From Agromyces seonyuensis (GTDB lineage Bacteria; Actinomycetota; Actinomycetes; Actinomycetales; Microbacteriaceae), in contig NZ_WSTA01000013.1 of the NCBI RefSeq assembly GCF_009789225.1, positions 1 to 56,946 on the forward strand: a stretch of DNA of 56,946 nt, written 5' to 3'. Below the pieces are notes generated by a model, which worked only from the letters and a program-made list of their open reading frames with translations, did no database searches and was not told where the DNA came from. Position 1 is the first letter of the stretch. Every line of letters begins with the position of its first letter. Shown piece after piece: positions 14,780-23,472 of this stretch. The translations under genes were made by a program, and so were the position numbers.

Positions 14780-15672
14780 TGGAAGCCGGCACTGTCATCG
14801 TCATCATCGCGGTCGTCGCGATCGTCATCTTCGTGATCGTCGTCATCTCGAGATCGATCCGCATCATCCCGCAGGCGCAGACGGGCGTCGTCGAGCGGCT
14901 CGGCCGGTACCACAAGACCCTCCAGCCCGGACTGAACATCCTCGTGCCGTTCATCGACCACATCCGTGCGCACGTCGACATGCGCGAGCAGGTCGTCTCG
15001 TTCCCGCCGCAGCCGGTGATCACCGAGGACAACCTCGTCGTCTCGATCGACACCGTCGTCTACTTCCAGGTCACCGACTCCCGTGCCGCGACGTACGAGA
15101 TCGCCGACTACCTCGGGGCGGTCGAGCAGCTCACGACCACGACGCTCCGAAACGTAGTCGGCGGCATGAACCTCGAAGAGGCGCTCACGAGCCGCGACAA
15201 CATCAACGGGCAGCTCCGCATCGTGCTCGACGAAGCCACCGGCAAGTGGGGCATCCGCGTCGGACGCGTCGAGCTCAAGGCGATCGACCCGCCCGTCTCC
15301 ATCCAGGACTCGATGGAGAAGCAGATGCGCGCCGAGCGAGACCGCCGCGCGGCGATCCTCACGGCCGAGGGCACGAAGCAGTCGGCGATCCTCCAGGCCG
15401 AAGGCCTCCGGCAGGCCGAGATCCTCCGCGCCGAGGGCGACGCGAAGGCCGCCGTGCTCCGCGCCCAGGGCGAGGCCGAAGCCATCCAGACGGTGTTCGC
15501 CGCGATCCACGAGGGCGGTCCCGACTCGCCGTTGCTCGCCTACCAGTACCTGCAGACCCTGCCCGAGCTCGCGAAGGGCGACGCGAACAAGCTCTGGATC
15601 ATCCCGAGCGAGCTCACCGAGGCGCTCAAAGGCATCGGCTCGGCGTTCACCCCCAAGCCGCCGGCGGCGTGA
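14779..15672 (+). CDS. SPFH/Band 7 (stomatin/paraslipin) protein
   Basis: A 297-residue prohibitin-homology protein. A single N-terminal membrane helix (TVIVIIAVVAIVIFVIVVI) anchors it, followed by the SPFH domain (IRIIPQAQTGVVERLGRYHKTLQPGLNILVPFID and VDMREQVVSFPPQPVITEDN) and a long Ala/Glu-rich coiled coil (about 195-245: RRAAILTAEGTKQSAILQAEGLRQAEILRAEG). It should oligomerise at the membrane, with NfeD as partner. The TAATG overlap with nfeD and the GTGA overlap with the next gene make a three-gene translationally coupled operon. Confidence 0.93.
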   Translation: MEAGTVIVIIAVVAIVIFVIVVISRSIRIIPQAQTGVVERLGRYHKTLQPGLNILVPFIDHIRAHVDMREQVVSFPPQPVITEDNLVVSIDTVVYFQVTDSRAATYEIADYLGAVEQLTTTTLRNVVGGMNLEEALTSRDNINGQLRIVLDEATGKWGIRVGRVELKAIDPPVSIQDSMEKQMRAERDRRAAILTAEGTKQSAILQAEGLRQAEILRAEGDAKAAVLRAQGEAEAIQTVFAAIHEGGPDSPLLAYQYLQTLPELAKGDANKLWIIPSELTEALKGIGSAFTPKPPAA

Positions 15673-16457
15673 GCGGCGACGTGCGCTCGCGGTACTTCGA
15701 CGGACCGACTCCTCGCGTGCTGGCCCATCGCGGCCTCGCGCTCGAGTCCCCCGAGAACACGGTCGGCGCCTTCGCGGCCGCGCTGTCGGCCGGCGCCGAC
15801 TCCCTCGAGACCGACGTCCACGCGAGCCGCGACGGCGTCGCGATCGTCTCCCACGACCCCGACCTCGAGCGGGTCGCCGGTCGGCGCGGCCGCATCGGCG
15901 ACTTCACGGTCATCCAGTTGGCGTCCATCGACCTCGGCGGCGGCGAGCATCCGGAGCGACTCGAGGACGTCCTCGTGCGCTTCCCCGACGCGCGCTTCAA
16001 CATCGACGTCAAACAGGAGGCCGCGCTCGGGCCGGCGATCGAGGCGGTGCTGGCCGCTGATGCAGCCGATCGCGTGCTGCTGACCTCGTTCGACGACGGC
16101 CGTCGGATGCGTCTCGCCGAGCGGCTCCCGGGCGTCGCCACCTCCGGCGGCCGGCGCGCGGTCATCCTGTGCCTCGTCGGCTCCTGGTTCGGGAGCACCG
16201 CGCTCGTCCGTGCCGGGCTCCGCGGCGCGGGCGCGCTCCAAGTGCCGGAGCGGGCGGGATTCCTGCGCATCGTGAGCGCGCGGTTCCTCCGCATCGTGCA
16301 CCGCGCCGGCGCCGAGGTCCACGTGTGGACCGTCAACGACCCGGAGGACATGCGGCGGCTGCTCGACCTCGGCGTCGACGGTCTCGTCACCGACCGCTGC
16401 GATCTCGCGGTACCGTTGGTCGCCGCACGACGCGGCAGACGATCCGACGGCGGCTGA
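15669..16457 (+). CDS. Glycerophosphodiester phosphodiesterase
   Basis: A 262-residue GDPD-family TIM barrel that hydrolyses glycerophosphodiesters to an alcohol and glycerol 3-phosphate. The catalytic residues are visible: VLAHRGLALESPENTVGAF (His and the metal-binding E-N-T), LETDVHASRDG and VSHDPDLERVAG (second catalytic His). The C-terminal barrel strand VHVWTVNDPEDMRRLLDLGVDGLVTD is typical. No signal peptide, so cytoplasmic. The GTG overlaps the SPFH stop (GTGA), placing it in the nfeD-SPFH operon and hinting at lipid turnover near the microdomain proteins. Confidence 0.92.
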   Translation: MSGDVRSRYFDGPTPRVLAHRGLALESPENTVGAFAAALSAGADSLETDVHASRDGVAIVSHDPDLERVAGRRGRIGDFTVIQLASIDLGGGEHPERLEDVLVRFPDARFNIDVKQEAALGPAIEAVLAADAADRVLLTSFDDGRRMRLAERLPGVATSGGRRAVILCLVGSWFGSTALVRAGLRGAGALQVPERAGFLRIVSARFLRIVHRAGAEVHVWTVNDPEDMRRLLDLGVDGLVTDRCDLAVPLVAARRGRRSDGG

Positions 16458-16634
16458 GCGGCGTCCTCGACGTCCGTCCGCTTCGCACGCCGCGAGCCTG
16501 ACTGCAGTTCCACCGCTGCCGAGGCGCGCGCGAAACTGAGAAATCCCCGCCAATCGTTCGGCTTGCGGCAAGGATCCCCACAGCTTGATCCGTTATACAG
16601 AGTGACGTTCGAAAGCGGAAGGAGCGAGAGCGAA

Positions 16635-17003
16635 ATGGCAGAGCGGAGCCTTCGAGGCATGCGCATCGGCGCACAGAGCATGCAGAGCGAGGACGGCGTC
16701 GTGTTCGCCGACCGCGCGCAGTTCACCTACCGATGCGAGGACTGCGGCAAGGACACGGTCCTGGTCTTCGCGACCGAGGCGGACACTCCTGAGACCTGGG
16801 AATGCAAGCAGTGCAACGGCACCGCTTCCCTCGTCGTCGGCGACGCACCGCTGGTCGTGGACCACTCGGGCGACAAGGTCGCCCGCACCCACTGGGACAT
16901 GCTGCTCGAGCGCCGCACGCGCGCCGAGCTCGAGGAGATCCTCGAGGAGCGACTCCAGTACCTGCGCGCCCGCCGCGGCGAGACTGCCAAGCAGAGCGCG
17001 TAA
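16635..17003 (+). CDS. rbpA: RNA polymerase-binding protein RbpA
   Basis: A 122-residue actinobacterial transcription factor that binds the primary sigma factor and RNA polymerase and stabilises the open complex. The N-terminal MAERSLRGMRIGAQSMQSEDG is nearly the family consensus. The core domain has C34/C37 and C57/C60 (CEDC...CKQC), a zinc site like that of Streptomyces RbpA. The C-terminal helix HWDMLLERRTRAELEEILEERLQYLR is the sigma-interacting domain. The ATG has GGAAGGAG upstream; a TATACA hexamer at 16594-16599 is a possible -10 box. Confidence 0.95.
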   Translation: MAERSLRGMRIGAQSMQSEDGVVFADRAQFTYRCEDCGKDTVLVFATEADTPETWECKQCNGTASLVVGDAPLVVDHSGDKVARTHWDMLLERRTRAELEEILEERLQYLRARRGETAKQSA

Positions 17004-17028
17004 GTCCCCCTGTACGATCCCGGCCGGT

Positions 17029-17117
17029 GCGCATGGCGCATCGGCCGATTTCGTGCGCCCCGGATCCCCGGGCCTGGACCAGAGCGCGCATGGCGCATCG
17101 GCCGTTTTCGTGCGCCC
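17029..17117. repeat. Two 32-bp direct repeats, hairpin-forming, between rbpA and lnt
   Basis: A 32-bp unit occurs at 17029-17060 and 17086-17117 with one mismatch (period 57 bp). Each unit has GGCGCA...TGCGCC arms and an internal TCGGCCG, so each can fold. The second is followed by the lnt 3' end on the other strand. They probably act as tandem terminators for the convergent rbpA and lnt genes. Confidence 0.6.
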
Positions 17118-17137
17118 GGAACGGGGCGGAGTCGGCG

Positions 17138-18778
17138 TCAGGAGCGCTTCGGGCGGCGGCCGAACCAGAGTGCGACGCCGAGCCCCGCGAGTCCGATGCC
17201 CGCGGCGAGCCACTCGAGCTGACGGCCCGCGGCCGACGCCGGCGTGATCGCCGTGGCCAGCGGCACGGAGTCGACCATGGACTCGGCTCGCCAGGTCGGC
17301 ACCTGATCCTCGATCGTGCCGTCCGGAAGGATGATCGCGCTCGTGCCGACCGTCGAGATGTTCACGACGGTGCGGCCGGTCTCCACCGCGCGCATCCGCG
17401 CGATCGCGAGCTGCTGGAGACTCTCGTCCGTGTGCCCGAAGTCGGCGTTGTTGGTCTGCGCCAGGATGAGCTGCGAGCCGTCGCCGATCATCTCGTACAT
17501 GAGCTGGTCGTCGCTGATGTCGAAGCAGATCGCCGAGCTCACGACCGTGCCGGCGACGTCGAAGACGGCGTCGCGGGTGCCCGCCGTGTAGTCGCGGCTG
17601 ACGAGGTCGATGAGGTCGGGCGCGAACGGCCGCCAGAACGCCCGGTCGGGCATGTACTCGGCGAACGGCACGGGATGCGCCTTGTCGTACCAGTCCGTGA
17701 CGCCGACGCCGGCCTCCCAGACGAGCGAAGTGTTGTAGAAGTCGTCGCCGCGGGCCGTGATGGTGCCGACGACGAACGGCGCGTCGTAGCGCTCGGCGAG
17801 CGAGTTCAGCACGCGCGACGACGCTTCCGAGCGGAGCGGATCAAGGTCGGCGCCGTTCTCCGGCCAGACCACGAGGTCGACGTCCTCGATCACGCCGTCG
17901 CCCTCGAGCGCGCGGACGGTCTCGTCGATGTGGGCCTGCATGACCTCGCCCTGGCGGACCTCGGTGAAGAGCGACGCATCGGCGCCGCCCTGGATCGCGG
18001 CCACCTTCAGCTCGTCGGCGGTCGGGGCCGGCCAGGCCGGGAAGACGAGCAGGATCGCCGTCGCACCGACGAGGGCCGTCACCCTGCCGAGGCCCGTGTC
18101 GAAGAGTCGGCCGACCCGGCTGCTCGAGCGCACCCGGCCGAACGACTGCTGCACGAACGGCGACTGCGCCCACGCGGGCTGCCGGTCGAGGCCTTCGCGA
18201 CCGAGCTGCAGCGCGAACGCACCGAGGAACGCCAGGAGGAAACCGACGCCGGCGGCGCCGACCCAGGCGACGAGTTGCGCGAGCTCGCCGTTCGCCTGTG
18301 CAATGGCGAGGCGCCCCCAGGCGAACCCGCCGTACGGCCACGTCGACTGGATGCCCTCGCGGGCGACCCAGAGTCCCGCGACGACCGCGGGCACGAGCAC
18401 GAGGCGGCCGAACCGCGTCGGCCACGCCCGGGGTCCGCGATCGAGGGCGAGCGCGGTGAGGCCGAGCCCGAGCCCCCACCAGAGCATCATCACGCCGGCC
18501 AGCGCAGCCCACGGGAGCGGCCCGAGGTAGAGCGTCAGCCACTCGATGTGCGTGAGCCAGAAGGCGCCGCCCGCGACGAGTCCCACGAGCGCCCCGGACC
18601 AGAAGCCGCGTCCGACGAGCGCCGCGAACAGCGCGACGAGCGCGACGGGGGCGAGCATCCACCACGAGCGGTCGGGCGTGCTCGCGTCGAACGCGATACC
18701 GGCCGCGAAGGCGAGGAGGACGGCGAGCCAGAGCGGCAGCCGCGAATCGGTGCGCAGCACCTGGGGCGTCGGGAGCAC
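17138..18778 (-). CDS. lnt: Apolipoprotein N-acyltransferase
   Basis: A 546-residue membrane enzyme that N-acylates the lipid-modified cysteine of lipoproteins. Six to seven hydrophobic helices fill residues 1-225, followed by a nitrilase domain with the triad: Glu in WPENGAD, Lys in YDKAHPVPF and Cys in SSAICFDIS; the last helix is near 520-538. Start: TAGGAT (18786-18791) ends 7 bases before GTG 18778, and the codons between ATG 18838 and this GTG are atypically A/T-rich for this genome, so the leaderless GTG is preferred; ATG 18838 would add 20 residues. It follows helY on the same strand. Confidence 0.9.
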   Translation of the reverse strand: MLPTPQVLRTDSRLPLWLAVLLAFAAGIAFDASTPDRSWWMLAPVALVALFAALVGRGFWSGALVGLVAGGAFWLTHIEWLTLYLGPLPWAALAGVMMLWWGLGLGLTALALDRGPRAWPTRFGRLVLVPAVVAGLWVAREGIQSTWPYGGFAWGRLAIAQANGELAQLVAWVGAAGVGFLLAFLGAFALQLGREGLDRQPAWAQSPFVQQSFGRVRSSSRVGRLFDTGLGRVTALVGATAILLVFPAWPAPTADELKVAAIQGGADASLFTEVRQGEVMQAHIDETVRALEGDGVIEDVDLVVWPENGADLDPLRSEASSRVLNSLAERYDAPFVVGTITARGDDFYNTSLVWEAGVGVTDWYDKAHPVPFAEYMPDRAFWRPFAPDLIDLVSRDYTAGTRDAVFDVAGTVVSSAICFDISDDQLMYEMIGDGSQLILAQTNNADFGHTDESLQQLAIARMRAVETGRTVVNISTVGTSAIILPDGTIEDQVPTWRAESMVDSVPLATAITPASAAGRQLEWLAAGIGLAGLGVALWFGRRPKRS

Positions 18779-18843
18779 GGGGGAAATCCTAGGCCGCGGC
18801 GCCGATGGATTCGCCGAGAGCGTGGTCGTGGCCGTCATCCCCC

Positions 18844-21273
18844 TCACCCCGCGTACGCGTCGACGACGTCGACGACCACGCCGCGTCGGATCGCGTCGAT
18901 CGCCGCCCGGGCGTTCGTCGCGAGCTCGGGCTCGGCGACGATCGAGATCTGGTCGAGGAGGTCGATGACCTGCTTCGTGACGCGCACGAAGTCGCCGGCG
19001 GCGAGGCCCGCGAGCTCGAGGACCTGGCCGAGGCCGAGGCCGCGCGCCCACGCGTGCATGGGGCCGGCGAGGGACGGGGTCGGCTGGTCGGTGCCGGGCA
19101 GCTTCGCGTCGTGCTCGACGTCGTCGAGGTCGCTCCATGCGTCGAGGGTGGCGTCGAGCGCCGTGCGGAAGCGTCCTCGGGGCAGGTCGCGCGGGTCGAA
19201 GGCGTCGTCGCGCCGCGGCTCGTAGACGATCGTCGCCGCCATCGCCGCGATCTGCGGCACGTCCAGGCCGTCCCAGATTCCGCGGCGCAGGCATTCGGCG
19301 ACGAGGAGATCGCGTTCGCCGTAGATGCGCTTGAGCGCGCGACCGGCCGAGGTCGGACGGACGACGCCGTGCTCGTCGCGCTCGAGGTAGCCGCACTCCA
19401 GCAGCACATCGACGACGCGGTCGAAGATCTTCGCGACCTGCCCCGTGCGCGAGCGGATTTGCCCCCGCAGCTTGTCGTGGTCCTGCTCGAGACGCCACCA
19501 GCGCTCGGCCCAGCGGGCGTGCTGCTCCCGCTCGGCGCAGCCCTGGCAGGGATGCGCCCGCATCGCCTTGCGCTTCACGCCGAGCTCGTGCTGGATGCGC
19601 TCGCGCTGCACGTGCGACAGGTTGCCGCGGGTGTTCTCCTTCTCGAGCCGCCCGATGTCGCGGCGGATCGCGGCGAACTCGCCGAAGTCGCCCAAATGGC
19701 AGCGCATGGCCTCGGCGTAGCCGGCGAGCGACTCCTCCTGCTTGCGGAGCGTGCGGGCGAGGTCGACGACGGCCCGGTCGGCCTGGAACTGCGCGAACGA
19801 CTGCTCGAGGATCTGCCGCGTGCGCTCGCGCCCGAACTGGTCGATGAGATTGACCGCCATGTTGTAGGTCGGCCGGAACGACGAGTTCATGGGGTACGAA
19901 CGGCGCGATGCGAGCGATGCGACCGCTTCGGGGTCGAGTCCGTCGACCCACTGGATGACCGAATGGCCCTCGACGTCGATGCCGCGGCGGCCGGCGCGGC
20001 CGGTGAGCTGCGTGTACTCCCCCGGCGTGATCGGCACGCGGGCCTCGCCGTTGAACTTCTCGAGCTTCTCGAGCACGACGGTGCGGGCCGGCATGTTCAC
20101 CCCGAGCGCGAGCGTCTCGGTGGCGAAGACCATCTTCACGAGCTTCTTCTGGAAGAGCTCCTCGACCGTCTCCTTGAACGCGGGCAGGAGCCCGGCGTGG
20201 TGCGCGGCGATGCCGCGCTCGAGCCCGTCGCGCCACTCCCAGAAGCCGAGGACGGCGAGATCCTCGTCGCGGAGCATCCGGGCTCGGGCTTCGACCACTT
20301 CGCGGATCTGATCGCGCTCCTCGCGGTCGGTGAGGCGCACGTCGGCCCGGAGCAATTGCCGGACGGCCTGGTCGCAGCCGGCGCGGGAGAAGATGAAGCA
20401 GATCGCGGGCAGCAGGTTCGCCTGTGCGAGCATCCCGGTGATCTCGACGCGGTCGGCCCGATGGGCGGTGGGGCGTTGACGCTGGGACCGGTCGCCGCCG
20501 CGGCGCCCGCGGCGCGAGCGCTCGCCGAGGTTGCGACCGGATGCCAGGCGCTTCAGCTCCGGGTTGACGCGATGCGTCGCGGCCTGACCCGACGAGTCGA
20601 ACAGGTCGACGAGCTTGCGGTCGAGCAGCACGTGCTGTTCGAGCGGCACGGGCCGGTCTTCCGAGACGATGACGTCGGTGTCGCCGCGCACGGCCTGGAG
20701 CCAATCGCCGAACTCCTCGGCGTTGGAGACCGTCGCCGACAGCGACACGAGCCGCACTCGCTCCGGCAGGTGGATGATCACTTCCTCCCACACGGCGCCG
20801 CGGAAGCGGTCGGCGAGGTAGTGCACTTCGTCCATGACCACGTAGGCGAGCCGGTCGAGCAGCGGCGACTCGGCGTAGAGCATGTTGCGCAGCACCTCGG
20901 TCGTCATGACGACGATCCGCGCCGTCGAGTTGACGTTGGTGTCGCCCGTGAGCAGGCCGACGTGCTCGGCGCCCCACGTCTCGACGAACTCCTGGTACTT
21001 CTGGTTCGAGAGCGCCTTGATCGGCGTCGTGTAGAAGACCTTCGCGTCGGTCTCCTGCATCGCGAGGTAGACCGCGAACTCGGCGACGACCGTCTTGCCC
21101 GCGCCCGTCGGCGCCGCGACGAGCACGCTGCGGTCCTCGTCGAGCGCGGTGCACGAGGCGCGCTGGAACTCGTCGAGGTCGAAGCGCTGCCCTGCGGCGA
21201 AGGACTCGAGACGGGGCTGCCGGCGCTGCTGCCGCGAGCGGGCGTAGCGTTCGGCCGGGGAGAGGTCGGTCAC
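18844..21273 (-). CDS. helY: HelY/Ski2-like superfamily II RNA helicase
   Basis: An 809-residue DExH helicase. Walker A is AAPTGAGKTVVAEF (about 53-66), motif Ia TTPIKALSNQKY, motif II VMDEVHYL, motif III SLSATVSNAEEF, and motif VI TQLTGRAGRRGID. A Ski2-like arch and C-terminal helical domain follow, with a CxxC pair (HPCQGCAEREQH). Homologues (mycobacterial HelY) lie beside tatC as here. The role is probably RNA unwinding or turnover. GTG 21273 is preceded by TAGGCT and 6 bases, suggesting a leaderless start independent of tatC. Confidence 0.93.
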   Translation of the reverse strand: MTDLSPAERYARSRQQRRQPRLESFAAGQRFDLDEFQRASCTALDEDRSVLVAAPTGAGKTVVAEFAVYLAMQETDAKVFYTTPIKALSNQKYQEFVETWGAEHVGLLTGDTNVNSTARIVVMTTEVLRNMLYAESPLLDRLAYVVMDEVHYLADRFRGAVWEEVIIHLPERVRLVSLSATVSNAEEFGDWLQAVRGDTDVIVSEDRPVPLEQHVLLDRKLVDLFDSSGQAATHRVNPELKRLASGRNLGERSRRGRRGGDRSQRQRPTAHRADRVEITGMLAQANLLPAICFIFSRAGCDQAVRQLLRADVRLTDREERDQIREVVEARARMLRDEDLAVLGFWEWRDGLERGIAAHHAGLLPAFKETVEELFQKKLVKMVFATETLALGVNMPARTVVLEKLEKFNGEARVPITPGEYTQLTGRAGRRGIDVEGHSVIQWVDGLDPEAVASLASRRSYPMNSSFRPTYNMAVNLIDQFGRERTRQILEQSFAQFQADRAVVDLARTLRKQEESLAGYAEAMRCHLGDFGEFAAIRRDIGRLEKENTRGNLSHVQRERIQHELGVKRKAMRAHPCQGCAEREQHARWAERWWRLEQDHDKLRGQIRSRTGQVAKIFDRVVDVLLECGYLERDEHGVVRPTSAGRALKRIYGERDLLVAECLRRGIWDGLDVPQIAAMAATIVYEPRRDDAFDPRDLPRGRFRTALDATLDAWSDLDDVEHDAKLPGTDQPTPSLAGPMHAWARGLGLGQVLELAGLAAGDFVRVTKQVIDLLDQISIVAEPELATNARAAIDAIRRGVVVDVVDAYAG

Positions 21274-21301
21274 CCGTTCAGCCTAAGCCGCCGGACCGAC
21301 G

Positions 21302-21339
21302 GAGACGGCGGGTCGGCGGCGATGCCGACCCGCCGTCTC
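21302..21339. terminator. 16-bp perfect hairpin terminator after tatC
   Basis: Bases 21302-21317 pair perfectly with 21324-21339 (loop GGCGAT). It begins one base past the tatC stop on the minus strand, separating the pafBC-tatAC unit from helY. Confidence 0.85.
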
Positions 21340-21340
21340 G

Positions 21341-22141
21341 TCAGGTCGCTTCGATCTCGGTGCCGAGCTCCTGCGCCAGCTTGCGGGCCGCACGTCGGTC
21401 GTGGAGGAACGCGATGAACCACGCGACGAAGTAGAGCACCACCATCGGCACCGCGAGGAGGAACATCGAGAACACGTCGGCGGCCGGCGTCGCGATCGCG
21501 GAGAACAGCGCGATGACGAGCACCGCGATGCGCCAGGACTTGATGATCGTCTCGGCCGAGAGGATGCTCGCGAAGTTCAGCAGCACGAGGAACACCGGCA
21601 CCACGAAGGCGACGCCGACGGCGATCATGAGCTTCAGCACGAAGTCGACGTAGTAGTCGGCCGACAGGTACGAGGAGGCGCCCGTCGGCACGAAGCTCGT
21701 CATGAGCTCGACGATGTGCGGCAGGACGTACCAGGCGGCGACGCAACCGGCCGCGAAGAGCGGCACGGCCGAGAAGAAGAAGCCGAACACGTAGCCGCGC
21801 TCGCGCTTCGTGAGCCCCGGGACGAGGAAGGCGAAGATCTGGTAGAGCCAGACCGGCGCCGAGACGACGACGCCGATGTAGAGCGAGATCTTCAGTCGCA
21901 GGTCGAACGCACCGGTGATCGTCGGGAAGACGAGCTCGGCGTTCTGCGCCTCGGCGATGAGGCGGATCGGACCCTGCAGCGCGTACCACACCCAGTCGGA
22001 GACGATGAAGCCGGCGACCATGCCGACCACGAGTCCGATCGCGGCGATGAAGAGCCGTTTGCGCAGCTCGCGGAGGTGCTCGCCGAGCGACATGCGCCGC
22101 TCGCGGTTCCTACCGTCGGAGCGGGCCGCGGTGGCGGTCAT
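21341..22141 (-). CDS. tatC: Sec-independent protein translocase TatC
   Basis: A 266-residue six-helix membrane protein, the receptor for twin-arginine signal peptides. The N-terminal MSLGEHLRELRKRLFIAAIGL is the conserved cytoplasmic TatC opening with the key Glu (EHLRELRKR). Helices are near 32-52, 90-110, 122-145, 175-200, 210-225 and 230-247, and the F.V.PG...R.RRY region reads FAFLVPGLTKRERGYV. It starts 4 bases after the tatA stop, so the two are co-translated. The second helix loop with the P.E.F-like segment is replaced by LVFPTITGAFDLRL, normal for actinobacteria. Confidence 0.95.
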   Translation of the reverse strand: MTATAARSDGRNRERRMSLGEHLRELRKRLFIAAIGLVVGMVAGFIVSDWVWYALQGPIRLIAEAQNAELVFPTITGAFDLRLKISLYIGVVVSAPVWLYQIFAFLVPGLTKRERGYVFGFFFSAVPLFAAGCVAAWYVLPHIVELMTSFVPTGASSYLSADYYVDFVLKLMIAVGVAFVVPVFLVLLNFASILSAETIIKSWRIAVLVIALFSAIATPAADVFSMFLLAVPMVVLYFVAWFIAFLHDRRAARKLAQELGTEIEAT

Positions 22142-22145
22142 CCGT

Positions 22146-22403
22146 TCAGGCCGACGGTCCGCCGGCCGAGGGCTTCGACGTGTCGTCGGCGGTGCTCGGT
22201 GCGGCGTCCTTGGCGGTCGAGTCGGGGTTCGTGGAGGTGGCGGTGCCGTCCTTGGCGCCGTCGTTCTCGCGGACTTCGCTCTTGAGGATCTTCATCGACT
22301 GCCCCAGGCTCCGCGCCAGTGCGGGCAGCTTGGGCGCTCCGAAGAGCAGCAGGATGATGACCAGGATGATGAGGAAGTGCCATCCGGTGAGATTTGCGAA
22401 CAT
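22146..22403 (-). CDS. tatA: Sec-independent protein translocase TatA
   Basis: An 85-residue protein with one N-terminal membrane helix (GWHFLIILVIILLLFGAPKLP), the FG.xKLP hinge and an amphipathic helix (ALARSLGQSMKILKSEV), then an acidic, Ala/Thr-rich tail. This is the TatA/E pattern; it forms the pore of the twin-arginine export system with TatC, encoded 4 bases downstream. Confidence 0.95.
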   Translation of the reverse strand: MFANLTGWHFLIILVIILLLFGAPKLPALARSLGQSMKILKSEVRENDGAKDGTATSTNPDSTAKDAAPSTADDTSKPSAGGPSA

Positions 22404-22446
22404 CAGGCGGGATCCGTTCCTGAGTGAATAAGCGGTCTGCGGCAGT

Positions 22447-23472
22447 CTAGCGGGCGGAGTCGCCCGCGGCTGCCGTCCCGGCATCCTCGCTCGGATAGCG
22501 CGCCGCAGCGGCGGCGGCCCAGTGCTCGACGGCGAGGCGCGCAGGCTCCGGAGCGACGACGCGCACGAGACCCGGCAGGCTCGAGACGAGGCGCACGAGG
22601 CCCGGCAGGTGAGCGATGCGCAGGGTCACGCGGGTGCGATCGCCGACCACTGCGCGCTCGTCGTCGGCGAGGTAGTCGACGAGGAACGGCAGACCGCCCG
22701 CGGCGACGTCGACGACGACCTGGAGGTCGGAGTCGGACGGGTGGAACAGGCCGTCCTCGAGCGGCAGATCGCTGTGGTCGTCGACCGGCACGTCGGTCAT
22801 GACCGGTCCGATCATGCGATCGAGCCGGAAGTTGCGCAGGCCCTCGCGGAGGTGGCAGTAGCCGCGGACGTACCAGTCCGGGCCGTCGGAGTAGACCTGC
22901 AACGGGTCGACCTGACGGCGCAGGGTCTCGTCCTTGCCGCTGCGGTACTCGAACTCGAGGCGCCGCCCGGCGTCGCGCGCCGCGACGACGAGCGCCAGTA
23001 CGCCGTCGTCGGGGTCCGGGTCGGCAGTGCCGACCCCGTTCGTCGCGGAGGACACGAGCAGCGGCATCGGGTCGCCGACGGTTCCTTCGCGCAGCCGTGC
23101 GGCGAGGTCGTCCATCGCGGCCCGCTCGCCGAGCTGCAGGCGCGAAAGGTAGGTGAGGCCGCTGATGAGCGCGGCGGACTCGCTGGAGGAGAAGCGCAAG
23201 TACTCGCCGATGCCGACGGCGTTGGAGAGCACGATGACGTCCTCGTCGAGGAACGCGTCCCAATCGATGTCGAACATCTCGTCGTGCATCGGCTCCTCCC
23301 CCGCGGTAGCCGCAATGCCGGTCAGCGCGATGAGCCGCACCGCCTCGCGGATCGCTTCGGGGGTGAGACCGAGCTGTTCGGCGGCCTCCTCGACGGCGAC
23401 GACACGCTGCGCCACGAGATAGGGCACGAGCGCGAGCAGCACGGAGAGCTTGTCGTCGGCGCGGCCGGCCAT
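22447..23472 (-). CDS. pafC: WYL-domain regulator PafC
   Basis: A 341-residue transcription factor with an N-terminal winged-helix domain (DKLSVLLALVPYLVAQRVVAVEEAAEQLGLTPEAIREAVRLI), a central WYL domain (about 165-235: LEFEYRSGKDETLRRQVDPLQVYSDGPDWYVRGYCHLREGLRNFRLDRM) and a WCX C-terminal extension. In mycobacteria PafB and PafC act as one unit that switches on LexA-independent DNA-damage genes, probably after binding single-stranded DNA. Its start overlaps the pafB stop by one base, confirming the pair. Confidence 0.92.
   Translation of the reverse strand: MAGRADDKLSVLLALVPYLVAQRVVAVEEAAEQLGLTPEAIREAVRLIALTGIAATAGEEPMHDEMFDIDWDAFLDEDVIVLSNAVGIGEYLRFSSSESAALISGLTYLSRLQLGERAAMDDLAARLREGTVGDPMPLLVSSATNGVGTADPDPDDGVLALVVAARDAGRRLEFEYRSGKDETLRRQVDPLQVYSDGPDWYVRGYCHLREGLRNFRLDRMIGPVMTDVPVDDHSDLPLEDGLFHPSDSDLQVVVDVAAGGLPFLVDYLADDERAVVGDRTRVTLRIAHLPGLVRLVSSLPGLVRVVAPEPARLAVEHWAAAAAARYPSEDAGTAAAGDSAR

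Noticed and set aside
17138-21154. A 1338-codon minus-strand frame joining a long N-terminal stretch to lnt.
   Set aside because: The upstream part is the shadow of helY in another frame; lnt has its own start and promoter at 18778-18791.
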